Shown piece after piece: positions 9,125 through 16,807 of a stretch of DNA of 43,522 bases; positions within the stretch are counted from its first letter, which is position 1, and every line of letters begins with the position of its first letter. Origin of the DNA: an uncultured Muribaculaceae bacterium (GTDB lineage Bacteria; Bacteroidota; Bacteroidia; Bacteroidales; Muribaculaceae); assembly GCA_910589425.1 (NCBI GenBank), contig CAJUSZ010000020.1, positions 1-43,522 of the forward strand, read 5' to 3'. A model generated the notes under the pieces. It had not been told where the DNA came from, did no database searches, and saw only the letters and a program-made list of their open reading frames with translations. The position numbers and the translations under genes are program-made.

Positions 9125-9654
9125 ATCAACGTGCAGACTATATAATTCCGGAATGTTATGTAGATACCAACCTCGTGGAAACGTTGGTATGCAAAGCCGG
9201 TTGTAACCATCAGAAAGGCTGCAATCAGGTAGCAAAAGTCATGCAGGAAAAATTTGCAGACAGATTCGCTGTTGGAATAATTGACGCCGACAAGCGAAAA
9301 CCGGGCTATCTCAATAATTTTAATGAAATTGCATCAAGTGAACATATCAAATTGCTCAGGCATTCTGTTCGTCCTCACTTTGTAATGCTCGTCAATCCGG
9401 CTATCGATGGATTCATCCTTTCATGTGCGGAAGCCGGTAGTGTAGATCTGACTGAATACGGACTATCTCCGATCTTAAAGGAGTTCACGGCGCAAACTAA
9501 AAACGTGATGTCGAATAAAGACCCACGTTTCAAGAAGTTGTTCAAGTCGATGGAGAATGTTGGTGAGATCAGACTGTTGAAATCAGTTATAGCATATCTT
9601 GTAGAAACAACCTACAAAGCATCTGATACCGAACTCATCAAGTTTTTTACATGA
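9121..9654 (+). CDS. Small TOPRIM-like partner of the ATPase, unassigned family
   Basis: A 177-residue protein without signal peptide or membrane segment. The N-terminal 'IIPECYVDTNLVETLV' (8-23) followed by 'FAVGIIDADKRKPGYL' (49-64) has the shape of a TOPRIM fold: an acidic loop, then a hydrophobic strand ending in DxD (D55, D57). The usual 'VEG..D' glycine is missing and the acidic residues are E11, D15 and E20, so catalytic competence is uncertain. The rest is mixed helix/strand with no motif I recognise. It overlaps the ATPase gene by 4 nt. RloB-like and DUF4435 partners of defence ATPases also carry TOPRIM-like domains but are longer. Function as an effector nuclease is inference. Confidence 0.65.
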   Translation: MNQRADYIIPECYVDTNLVETLVCKAGCNHQKGCNQVAKVMQEKFADRFAVGIIDADKRKPGYLNNFNEIASSEHIKLLRHSVRPHFVMLVNPAIDGFILSCAEAGSVDLTEYGLSPILKEFTAQTKNVMSNKDPRFKKLFKSMENVGEIRLLKSVIAYLVETTYKASDTELIKFFT

Positions 9655-9675
9655 GAACAATATTCTCAACGAGAA

Positions 9676-9705
9676 ACGGGACGCCTCCGTCTGGAAGCGT
9701 CCCGT
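9676..9705 (-). terminator. Hairpin in repeat copy A
   Basis: ACGGGACGC (9676-9684) pairs with GCGTCCCGT (9697-9705). It is the duplicate of the terminator of the 11430-14939 gene and now lies 21 nt after the stop of the ATPase/TOPRIM operon, which it may also end. Confidence 0.65.
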
Positions 9706-9749
9706 CTGTCATCGGTGCGTGCGTCTGACAATAATTGTCAATCACATTC

Positions 9750-9833
9750 TCAGCGCACGAAGCGCAACGTCTTGCCGTCGGCGGCCACATAGATGTATAC
9801 TCCCGATTCGAGAGCAGCGACAGAGGCTGATCC
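9750..9833 (-). pseudogene. Orphan 3' fragment of a T9SS cargo gene
   Basis: These 84 nt encode the same 27 C-terminal residues as the intact gene at 11430-14939 ('ALESGVYIYVAADGKTLRF' region) plus stop. The reading frame upstream is unrelated sequence, so it is a dead gene end left by duplication. Confidence 0.88.
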
Positions 9834-9852
9834 CATCCCCCCCTGCAATCGC

Positions 9853-9870
9853 CGCTTTCCCGGACAACAC
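9853..9870 (+). repeat. 18-bp repeat, copy 2 (left of toxin-antitoxin module)
   Basis: Identical to 7929-7946 and located 19 nt inside the left edge of the inserted segment. A 9-bp part in opposite orientation (GTTGTCCGG) occurs at 11330-11338 near the right edge. Confidence 0.6.
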
Positions 9871-9914
9871 ACATCAATCCCTTTTGAAAAGTTTAAACAC
9901 ATTCCAAAACAAAC

Positions 9915-9957
9915 ACAACGGTAAAGTTGTATTATTGTCAACAAATCCCTATCTTTG
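9915..9957 (+). promoter_or_regulatory. Promoter and candidate operator of the MqsR/Panacea operon
   Basis: The -7 box TATCTTTG (9950-9957) ends 4 nt before the ATG at 9962, predicting a leaderless mRNA. GTTG at 9926-9929 is 20 nt upstream in the -33 position and is part of an inverted repeat ACAAC-N6-GTTGT (9915-9930). A second small palindrome, TTGTCAACAA, is at 9935-9944. Both fit autorepression by the HTH antitoxin. Confidence 0.55.
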
Positions 9958-9961
9958 CACC

Positions 9962-10327
9962 ATGATCACAAAAGAACAAGTCGAAAAATTTTTAGAGGAT
10001 TTCAGTTTGAAGGTCAAAATCTTCGGAATACGTTTCCGGGACGACCGCCAGAAAAATCAGAACAGTCTTATTGAATTAGGCATCACGCCTAATCAACGGA
10101 TGGAGGTTATAATGAATCTCTGCTGCTATGATTATTCCGAAGGGCCGATTGTGGATGCATTGAACAATCAAGGCGAGATGTGGGTTTTCGGCAAAGATGT
10201 GAGAGGAAACGAAATCTACATCAAGATCACTCTTGGGAAACCTAATTCCCATTCAATATGCATTTCATTCCACAAAGCGGAGCATCCGATGTATTACCCG
10301 TTAAAGAATCAAGACAATGGAAAATAG
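9962..10327 (+). CDS. MqsR-like toxin
   Basis: A 121-residue protein. Its C-terminal half, 'DYSEGPIVDALNNQGEMWVF' through 'EIYIKITL' and 'ICISFHKAEHP', follows the pattern of the MqsR branch of the RelE-fold mRNA interferases ('LKITV...LIVSF' in E. coli MqsR). Such toxins cut mRNA and are held inactive by a partner with an MqsA-type helix-turn-helix. The following gene has exactly that HTH and overlaps this one by 11 nt. Toxin-first order matches mqsRA. The ATG at 9962 is chosen because the -7 box ends at 9957; in-frame codons further upstream run through duplicated non-coding sequence. Cleavage activity and target codon are not visible. Confidence 0.72.
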   Translation: MITKEQVEKFLEDFSLKVKIFGIRFRDDRQKNQNSLIELGITPNQRMEVIMNLCCYDYSEGPIVDALNNQGEMWVFGKDVRGNEIYIKITLGKPNSHSICISFHKAEHPMYYPLKNQDNGK

Positions 10328-11267
10328 CAAGCTGTTACCGGGAGAAAAATATTTTCAGGAAGTAAGAACGATCACTTTCCGAAAGGAGGAGTATTCCTAC
10401 ATTCATACAGGAATCATTGACGAAGATGGCGAGATGTGGACTACCACTGAAATGGATGAAGCTAATATCTTTCAGGTTTACAACCAGTATCGGATCAAAC
10501 ATGGCATTCCTTTCCCGGATGAAATTTCCAGAATAAGGGAACACTACGGCCTGTCGGCTGCAAAAATGGCTCAGATACTTGGTTTTGGCATAAACCAATA
10601 CCGTATGTATGAAGATGGCGAGGTGCCAAGCGTTTCAAATGCCCGGACCATCATTGCGGCCCGGGAAAAGAATATCTTCATCTCTTTTGTAGAAGCATCG
10701 AAATCCGAAATGAGCGTACAGGAATATATGCGTATTAAAAAGAAGATAGAAGCTTCCGACGGGGATTGTAAACAAATCGCGCTACCTTCGGAATATACCG
10801 GTTTCCGCTCGTTATCTCCCGACAAAGTAGCGAATGTGGTGCAATTGATTATCTCAACCATTGGTTCGACTTTTGTAACTAAAATGAACAAGCTTCTGTT
10901 CTATGCCGATTTTATCCACTACAAACGACACGGATATGGCATTACAGGCATTACATACAGGGCATTGCCTTTTGGCCCTGTTCCTGAACATTGGGGCGTG
11001 CTTTACAGTTCTCTCCCAGGAATTGACATGGAGGAATTTGTATATCCGAGTGGTCAGAGCGGCATCAAGCTGGAAGCTTTTGAGAAGACCGGAAATATAC
11101 TCAATGACTCAGAAATCAGATCCATTGAAAGAGTGTGCGCGCTGTTTTCAAAAATGAGTGCAGGAGAAATCTCCAAGACAAGCCATCTTGAAAAGGGATG
11201 GATTATGAACAAAGACAATCGTTCTGAAATATCATATCAAGATGCCTTTGCACTGAATTACGACTAA
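10317..11267 (+). CDS. Antitoxin with MqsA-type HTH and Panacea (SocA/DUF4065) domain
   Basis: A 316-residue fusion. Residues about 1-60 match a short unclassified N-terminal part. Residues 68-115 form an XRE/MqsA-type HTH ('ISRIREHYGLSAAKMAQIL', 'GINQYRMYEDGEVPS'), very like the C-terminal DNA-binding domain of MqsA. Residues about 168-290 form a Panacea domain ('MNKLLFYADFIHYKRHG', 'ITYRALPFGPVP'). Panacea is a general toxin-neutralising domain in PanAT systems. The HTH should repress the operon; the Panacea domain probably binds the upstream toxin. The MqsA zinc-binding N-domain is not obvious. The operon is AT-rich and is bracketed by duplicated gene ends, marking it as acquired. Confidence 0.82.
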   Translation: MENSKLLPGEKYFQEVRTITFRKEEYSYIHTGIIDEDGEMWTTTEMDEANIFQVYNQYRIKHGIPFPDEISRIREHYGLSAAKMAQILGFGINQYRMYEDGEVPSVSNARTIIAAREKNIFISFVEASKSEMSVQEYMRIKKKIEASDGDCKQIALPSEYTGFRSLSPDKVANVVQLIISTIGSTFVTKMNKLLFYADFIHYKRHGYGITGITYRALPFGPVPEHWGVLYSSLPGIDMEEFVYPSGQSGIKLEAFEKTGNILNDSEIRSIERVCALFSKMSAGEISKTSHLEKGWIMNKDNRSEISYQDAFALNYD

Positions 11268-11329
11268 AAACACTAACGATCCTGTATTATATCAGCAATT
11301 GGAACAACAGTATTGCCCACCGCTGTCAG

Positions 11330-11338
11330 GTTGTCCGG
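11330..11338 (-). repeat. Short inverted match to the 18-bp repeat
   Basis: GTTGTCCGG is the reverse complement of CCGGACAAC inside the 18-bp repeat at 9853-9870. It lies 17 nt inside the right edge of the inserted segment. At 9 bp the match may be chance. Confidence 0.3.
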
Positions 11339-11355
11339 CAACTTGTCTTCAGGGA

Positions 11356-11513
11356 AGAAACGGGACGCCTCCGTCTGGAAGCGTCCCGTCTGTCATCAGT
11401 GCGTCTGACAATAATTGTCAATCACATTCTCAGCGCACGAAGCGCAGCGTCTTGCCGTCGGCGGCCACATAGATGTATACTCCCGATTCGAGAGCAGCGA
11501 CAGAGGCTGATCC
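11356..11513. repeat. Direct repeat copy B (native 3' end of the secreted-protein gene)
   Basis: 158 nt, almost identical to 9672-9833. Because it is continuous with the intact gene at 11430-14939, this copy is the functional gene end; copy A is the orphan. Confidence 0.93.
11360..11389 (-). terminator. Terminator of the large secreted-protein gene
   Basis: ACGGGACGC (11360-11368) pairs with GCGTCCCGT (11381-11389). On the minus strand the stem is followed by TTTCTTC, a weak U-tract. Confidence 0.65.
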
Positions 11514-14500
11514 GTTTGTTGACAGCACCTTGCGTCCTGCCGCGTCATATACGGCACCATTTGTGCCCTCGGGCGCTATGATCTGCATGCTGGCAGCATC
11601 GAAAGCCACGCCGTCGCTGACCACAGATGTTCCGTCCACGCCGAGACAGGTGATCTTCAGGATATTGGACGGAGCCGACTCCTTGGCGTCCTTCACTGCG
11701 GTTACGGTGTATTCGCCACCTTCGAGCGTACGCTCGTATTTCTCGGAAGCTATGCCGCTCTCGAGCAAGTTGCCGTTGCGGTATACATTGTAGGTGCGTC
11801 CCTCCGCCTGAGGATTCCTCAGAGGAGCGGCCTCGGCATATTTGATCTCCTCGTCGGGCATTTCAAGGATGGCGTAGATGCGCCAGTTGCCGTTGAGTGA
11901 AGTGTTCATGCTCTTGAGCGACTTCCAGGAAGTCGGGCTTGCCGAAGCAGACAGCAGGTTGCCGTAGTTGTTCTTCGCCGGTCCTTCGTCAAAGATCATC
12001 GGCTTGATGCCGTTGGCATACGTGATGTGGTAGCCGATCATCAGTTCGGCACCGGGTTCGATCTCATAGGGTTTGTTGAGACGGATAGTGTTGTAGCCGT
12101 CCGTAACCGTAACAAGGTCGCTGACATTGACAGCCTGCTCGTATACGATGTTGAAGTCCTTGAATATCACTATCGAGGCCGTGTTCAGCTCCGTTGAATA
12201 GAGGGCGAACTGGATATGGTTGATCTTCTGGCCCACCAGTGATGTCAGCGAATCGACAGGGAATTTATGCACGGCGTAGGTCTCGCGGGTGCTGCTTCCT
12301 GTCATGCCGACACCGAAGCTCTTGCCATCCACGGCGTAGGTCAGAACCGGAGCCTCCTCGGGAGCCTTCCATGTCAGACCTTTTTCCACGTCGCCTGAGA
12401 GCGCGTAGGGAGCCGGGCCAGCCTGGAATATGGGATTCTCCACGATCAGCGGATCTGATTCAGGCGATTCCCATCCGTTGGGATAGATGGCGCTGACTGT
12501 GTAGGAATATGTGTCATAGCCGGGGAGCTGGGCTTTATAGGTACGCTCTGATGTGGTCGTCGCCAGCGCTCCGTTGCAGTACACGTTGTATTTGGCCGGT
12601 TTAAGCGCGCGCTTCGGCGGAGCCACCGGTGATTTGAGCGACGATATGCCGAATCCGGCTTTCGCCTCGTCGGCGCTGATGGCCGGGACTGCGGAGATAT
12701 ATGATCCGGTCTGCATGTCGCAGCGCGAGATCATCTGCTCGGAAGCCTCGCCCGATTCCTCCTCGCTCACAACGGCGCCGATCACGATGTTGTATTTGTT
12801 GTAGGTCGGGTTGATTGTGCCGAGATTGATCCAGCTCATGCCGGGAAGCTTGACCACGGCGCCGCCGTCGGCCAGCGGTCCGGCATCCAGCACGATCGGT
12901 GTCGATCCGCCGGGAAGAGCCGCCGTGTATGCGAATATCAGATCCTCCTTGCCGGTGATGGCCACAGGCTCCTTGAGTTCAAGAGAGTACATGGCCAGCG
13001 GCGTAACGTTGTCGGCGCCGATCTCCTCGCTGGCAAGCGTCTTGCCCTCGCCGTTGAAGATCTCGAGCTTGAACCCTGCGGGGATCTTGTCGCCGATGAT
13101 AAAGCTCAGGCGTTTCACCTTGTAGCCCTCATAGTCGGCGAGTTCGGCCGCGGTGAAGCGCGATCCGTAGGAAAGAGCCATATCCTCGTCGAAGCCCACC
13201 TTGTATGTGGCCGAGCCATAGTGCTTTATCTCCACGTCCATTCCCCAGTCGAACGTAAGTGTCTGGTTTTCGCGGTCGAGATCCGACTTTCCGATCAGCG
13301 GCGCACGGTATGAATCGGGGAGCTTGTATGTGGCCTTGATCTCGAACTGCGCGGATGTCTTGCCGTCGGAACCCACAGCCTCGACTCCATACGTGTAGGA
13401 GCCGGGAGCCGGCACTTCGTCGGCGAAAGATGTATCTTTCACATCCTTTTTCAGGATGTCGCCGTTGCGGTAGATGTTGTAGCCTGCGGTGGAAGCGGCA
13501 GCGGCCGATCCACCTTCCACATCGGCCGTCAGCATCCAGTTGCCGGGAAGTCCGCCCGAGGCGAGGGTCTTCCACGAAGGCTTGCTGTTGACGAAATCCT
13601 TGGAATTGGACGATGATGTGGAGAACGAATTACCTTTCGCCCCCATCGCATCGGAGCTGTCCGTGCTGACAGGGTGCGTCTTCGGGGTGTGGATCATGTA
13701 ATATCCGTAGGAATACGAATGTCCGGGTTCGATAGCCACCGGATTCGACAGCGGGAAGCGGATCCATGCGTCGGCGTTTATTTCGGCTATTTTGGTCTCC
13801 GGCACGCTGTCGTATGCCACGATGGCGCCATCTTTCATGACGAACGTGATCACACTCTGTACCTCTTTCTCATGGAAGTGGGCGTTGACGGCGGTTATCT
13901 TCGAGCCGGCGAAAGAGAGGAGGTCGGCGGCGTCGAAGTCATTCTTGATCCACACTTTGGTATTGGACGATGCGGTTCCGCCGATGGCGCTGTTGAGCTT
14001 GGAATCCGACCATGTCAGCTTGCCGTCGGCCTTGCGCAGGAGCGGCTCTTTCCAGTTCAGACTGCCTTTCATCCCTTCGGTGGAGACAGCGGCCGCCGCT
14101 ACAGAGGGGAAGAAGGAATTCTCACCGCGCACGTCGAGAGCCACTTCGGGCGACATGCATGAGTTGGCGCCATAGACGGCCTCCACCTTGTAGCGGTGTT
14201 CACCGTCGGTCTGGTCGCTGATGACGAACTTGCCTGCCTCGAGCAGCGCGTCGTTCATCTTCTTTCCGTCGGCATATACGTTGTATCCGTCGGGTGTCTC
14301 ATCGGTCTCGTTGAGCAGATTGGCCGTAACGAGATAAGTTCCCCGTCCGTTGTGAACCCAGTTCTTTCCGTCGTATGAGCGCAGGTCTCCGCTGGGATCG
14401 TGGGCGGAGTCCATGATGGCCACAAAGTCGATGTTGGGTCCATGCTCGATGCGGAATCCCACCCTGACGGTCTTTCCCTCGGGGATCTCGTATGGCTGGT

Positions 14501-14939
14501 CGAACGTGATGGTGCGCCACTGGTTGGCGAAGAATTCAGGGTGATAGAGATCCGCGTCGGCCTCTCTGACAATCACACCGTCTTCCCAGAGTATGGCTGT
14601 TACTTTCAGCGCCGGCCTGTATTCGAAATAATTGAGCGACACGATCTTCTCCCCCTTCAGGAGAGCCAGATCCTTGGGCGAGTATTCCGACGCCACATAG
14701 ATCACCGCAGGGTTCTGCATCGATGTCTGCTTGCCGGAGTCTCCGTCATAGTCCTTGTCGTTGTGGCGCTTGAGTTCCTTCTTAGCATCCGAGGCCTTCC
14801 AGCCGACCGATACGGTCGAATAGTTGCCCGACACGGCTATCGAATGGGGCGCTCCCTGTCTCGCCGCCGCGTCCGGGGAAAGGACCGCGGCTGCCGCCAT
14901 CAGAGACGGCAAAAGAAATTTCCTTGGTTTCATTAACAT
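11430..14939 (-). CDS. Large secreted repeat protein with T9SS type A sorting tail
   Basis: An 1169-residue protein starting ATG-TTA-ATG, with signal peptide 'KFLLPSLMAAAAVLS' (about 6-27). It has four copies of a beta-sandwich unit, seen as 'LKGEKIVSLNYFEYRP', 'FAGSKITAVNAHFHEK', 'YEGYKVKRLSFIIGDK' and 'LVGQKINHIQFALYST', each followed by a '..EPG/GK..GY' segment. FN3-like linkers with 'YNVY/YNIYRNG' lie between them. The C-terminal ~70 residues are a classic T9SS tail ('VYDAAGRKV', 'ESGVYIYVAADGKTLRFVR'). Such proteins are exported through the outer membrane and often anchored there. The ligand is unknown. Its 3' end is duplicated at 9672-9833. Promoter at 15047-15054. Confidence 0.82.
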   Translation of the reverse strand: MLMKPRKFLLPSLMAAAAVLSPDAAARQGAPHSIAVSGNYSTVSVGWKASDAKKELKRHNDKDYDGDSGKQTSMQNPAVIYVASEYSPKDLALLKGEKIVSLNYFEYRPALKVTAILWEDGVIVREADADLYHPEFFANQWRTITFDQPYEIPEGKTVRVGFRIEHGPNIDFVAIMDSAHDPSGDLRSYDGKNWVHNGRGTYLVTANLLNETDETPDGYNVYADGKKMNDALLEAGKFVISDQTDGEHRYKVEAVYGANSCMSPEVALDVRGENSFFPSVAAAAVSTEGMKGSLNWKEPLLRKADGKLTWSDSKLNSAIGGTASSNTKVWIKNDFDAADLLSFAGSKITAVNAHFHEKEVQSVITFVMKDGAIVAYDSVPETKIAEINADAWIRFPLSNPVAIEPGHSYSYGYYMIHTPKTHPVSTDSSDAMGAKGNSFSTSSSNSKDFVNSKPSWKTLASGGLPGNWMLTADVEGGSAAAASTAGYNIYRNGDILKKDVKDTSFADEVPAPGSYTYGVEAVGSDGKTSAQFEIKATYKLPDSYRAPLIGKSDLDRENQTLTFDWGMDVEIKHYGSATYKVGFDEDMALSYGSRFTAAELADYEGYKVKRLSFIIGDKIPAGFKLEIFNGEGKTLASEEIGADNVTPLAMYSLELKEPVAITGKEDLIFAYTAALPGGSTPIVLDAGPLADGGAVVKLPGMSWINLGTINPTYNKYNIVIGAVVSEEESGEASEQMISRCDMQTGSYISAVPAISADEAKAGFGISSLKSPVAPPKRALKPAKYNVYCNGALATTTSERTYKAQLPGYDTYSYTVSAIYPNGWESPESDPLIVENPIFQAGPAPYALSGDVEKGLTWKAPEEAPVLTYAVDGKSFGVGMTGSSTRETYAVHKFPVDSLTSLVGQKINHIQFALYSTELNTASIVIFKDFNIVYEQAVNVSDLVTVTDGYNTIRLNKPYEIEPGAELMIGYHITYANGIKPMIFDEGPAKNNYGNLLSASASPTSWKSLKSMNTSLNGNWRIYAILEMPDEEIKYAEAAPLRNPQAEGRTYNVYRNGNLLESGIASEKYERTLEGGEYTVTAVKDAKESAPSNILKITCLGVDGTSVVSDGVAFDAASMQIIAPEGTNGAVYDAAGRKVLSTNGSASVAALESGVYIYVAADGKTLRFVR

Positions 14940-15046
14940 GAAGTTGAGTTAATAATTAAGTTTATTATGGTCAGATCGGCCCGCGCCGCAGGCGCCGGGA
15001 AAGGCTCCGGAACACACAAGCCGCACAGCACGCGCGAACTGAACCA

Positions 15047-15054
15047 CAAATTTA
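15047..15054 (-). promoter_or_regulatory. Promoter -7 box of the large secreted-protein gene
   Basis: TAAATTTG on the minus strand. It leaves a leader of about 100 nt before the ATG at 14939, longer than usual for this window. No clear -33 box. Confidence 0.5.
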
Positions 15055-15164
15055 CATAGGGTTTCCCGTTACCCCCCCGATTTTTGTTAAAAAAACATTA
15101 AAATTATGATTATTTAACCCTCCGCGCCATCAATTTAACGTTCCGCGCCCATCCTGAAAGCGGG

Positions 15165-15196
15165 TTTGGAAAATTCAGAAAAAAACGCTAATTTTG
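15165..15196 (+). promoter_or_regulatory. Promoter of the nnr-xseAB-mtaB-GT2 operon
   Basis: TTTG (15165-15168), a 20-nt spacer, then TAATTTTG (15189-15196). Both boxes match the Bacteroidetes consensus with correct spacing. The ATG at 15241 is 44 nt downstream. Confidence 0.75.
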
Positions 15197-15240
15197 CGGT
15201 TTGGTAATCATCCTGTCAATAAGAGGTATTTTTAAGAAAA

Positions 15241-16767
15241 ATGAAGATTTTCGATTCACAGGCTCTTCAGGAGCTCGACCGCGCCACCTGCGAGGCCCAG
15301 TCCATCGACAGCATCGAGCTGATGGAGCGGGCCGCGGAGGCCATCTGTTTCGAGGTGGTGTCGCGTTTTCTTCCCCGGCAGCGCATCGTGATCGTGGCCG
15401 GACCGGGCAATAACGGAGGCGACGCCCTCGCCGTGGCCCGGATGCTGATAGAGCAAGGCTACAGGAAAGTGGAGGTGTTTCTCTTCAACGTCTCCGGCAA
15501 ACTGAGCCACGACTGTGACGAGGAACGCAAGAAGCTGATCACAATCGAGGGAGTGGATTTCACCGAAGTCAGAAAAGAGTTCACCCCGCCATATCTCGAC
15601 GAGAACGACGTGGTGATCGACGGTCTTTTCGGATCAGGACTCCGGATGCCTCTCCGCGGAGGCTTCAAGGCCCTGGCGCGTCTGATCAACGACTCAGGGG
15701 CGTTTGTGGTCTCGATCGACCTCCCGTCCGGGCTTTTCGGAGAATGGAATTCCGGCGCTATACGCCGCGACATGATCCACGCCAACCTCACCCTGGCCAT
15801 GCAGCTGCCGCGCCTCTCCTTCTTTTTCGAGGAGAACGCCGAGGTGATAGGCGAATGGAAGCTGATAGACATAGACCTCGACAAGGATAAGATCAAGGAA
15901 CTTTCCACCGACTTCCTGCTGATGGAGACCCGCAACATCAGGCCTCTCCTGCGGAAGAGAAACCCTTTCAGCGGCAAGCGCGACTACGGCTCGGTGCTGC
16001 TGATGGCAGGAAGCATGGGGATGATGGGAGCGGCCGTGCTGGCCGCTCAAGGCGCACTCAGGAGCGGAGCCGGACTGGCCACGGTCCACAGTGCCTCATG
16101 CGGGATGAACATTGTCCAGACAGCCATGCCGGAGGCCATGTTCGAGCCTGACAGGAAGGAGCATTTCATCTCCGACATGACGCCTCACCATGCCCATCAG
16201 GTGATCGCCGCCGGGCCGGGAATCGGAACCCGCGAGGAGACCATCGACGCCCTCGAGGCTCTTCTGAAGACCACCGACATACCGATGGTTCTCGACGCCG
16301 ACGCGCTCAATTGCATAGCCCGCCGGCCGGCTCTGCTCTCGATGCTGCCGCCGACCACGATCATCACCCCGCACGCCGGGGAATTCGACCGTCTGTTCGG
16401 CGAGAGCGGATCGGCCGAGCAACGCCTCACCCGCGCCATAGACGCCGCCAAACGCTACAATATCATAATCGTCCTCAAAGGCCACGCCACGGCGATAGTC
16501 CGTCCCACCGGCAGGGTCTATTTCAACTCCACCGGCAATCCCGGAATGGCCACGGCCGGATCGGGCGACGTACTCACCGGCATAATCGCCGCTTTCATAG
16601 CCCAGGGCTATTCCCCGCAGCACGCCGCCTCGCTCGGTGTCTTCTTCCACGGGATGGCCGGCGACATGGCCGCCGAAGAGAAAGGTGAATTCGGAATGAC
16701 CGCTTCCGACATTGCCGCCCACGTCGGACGGGCTGTCAGACAGGTCATGGAAAAGACCAGACCATAA
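15241..16767 (+). CDS. nnr: Bifunctional NAD(P)H-hydrate epimerase / ADP-dependent dehydratase
   Basis: A 508-residue fusion that repairs damaged NAD(P)H hydrates. The N-terminal YjeF domain (about 1-215) epimerises R- and S-NAD(P)HX and shows 'GPGNNGGDALAVAR' and 'DGLFGSGLRMPLRG'. The C-terminal ribokinase-like domain (about 225-500) dehydrates S-NAD(P)HX using ADP and shows 'AGPGIG', 'VLDADALN', 'ITPHAGEFDRLFG' and the catalytic 'TAGSGDVLTGIIAAF'. Length is standard for the fused form. First gene of an operon with its own consensus promoter. Confidence 0.95.
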   Translation: MKIFDSQALQELDRATCEAQSIDSIELMERAAEAICFEVVSRFLPRQRIVIVAGPGNNGGDALAVARMLIEQGYRKVEVFLFNVSGKLSHDCDEERKKLITIEGVDFTEVRKEFTPPYLDENDVVIDGLFGSGLRMPLRGGFKALARLINDSGAFVVSIDLPSGLFGEWNSGAIRRDMIHANLTLAMQLPRLSFFFEENAEVIGEWKLIDIDLDKDKIKELSTDFLLMETRNIRPLLRKRNPFSGKRDYGSVLLMAGSMGMMGAAVLAAQGALRSGAGLATVHSASCGMNIVQTAMPEAMFEPDRKEHFISDMTPHHAHQVIAAGPGIGTREETIDALEALLKTTDIPMVLDADALNCIARRPALLSMLPPTTIITPHAGEFDRLFGESGSAEQRLTRAIDAAKRYNIIIVLKGHATAIVRPTGRVYFNSTGNPGMATAGSGDVLTGIIAAFIAQGYSPQHAASLGVFFHGMAGDMAAEEKGEFGMTASDIAAHVGRAVRQVMEKTRP

Positions 16768-16807
16768 GAGTGCAGAAACCCAGTAAAACATACCCTTACC
16801 ACCCGAT

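Larger units (their letters stand above)
9672..9833. repeat. Direct repeat copy A (duplicated 3' end of the secreted-protein gene)
   Basis: 162 nt nearly identical to 11356-11513: two substitutions (9715 and 9767) and one extra GCGT. It contains the last 27 codons plus stop of the gene at 11430-14939 and that gene's downstream hairpin, in the same orientation. The two copies bracket the toxin-antitoxin module. Confidence 0.93.

Noticed and set aside
9672..11513. Transposon with target-site duplication
   Set aside because: There is no transposase, and a ~160-bp duplication is far longer than target duplications made by insertion sequences.
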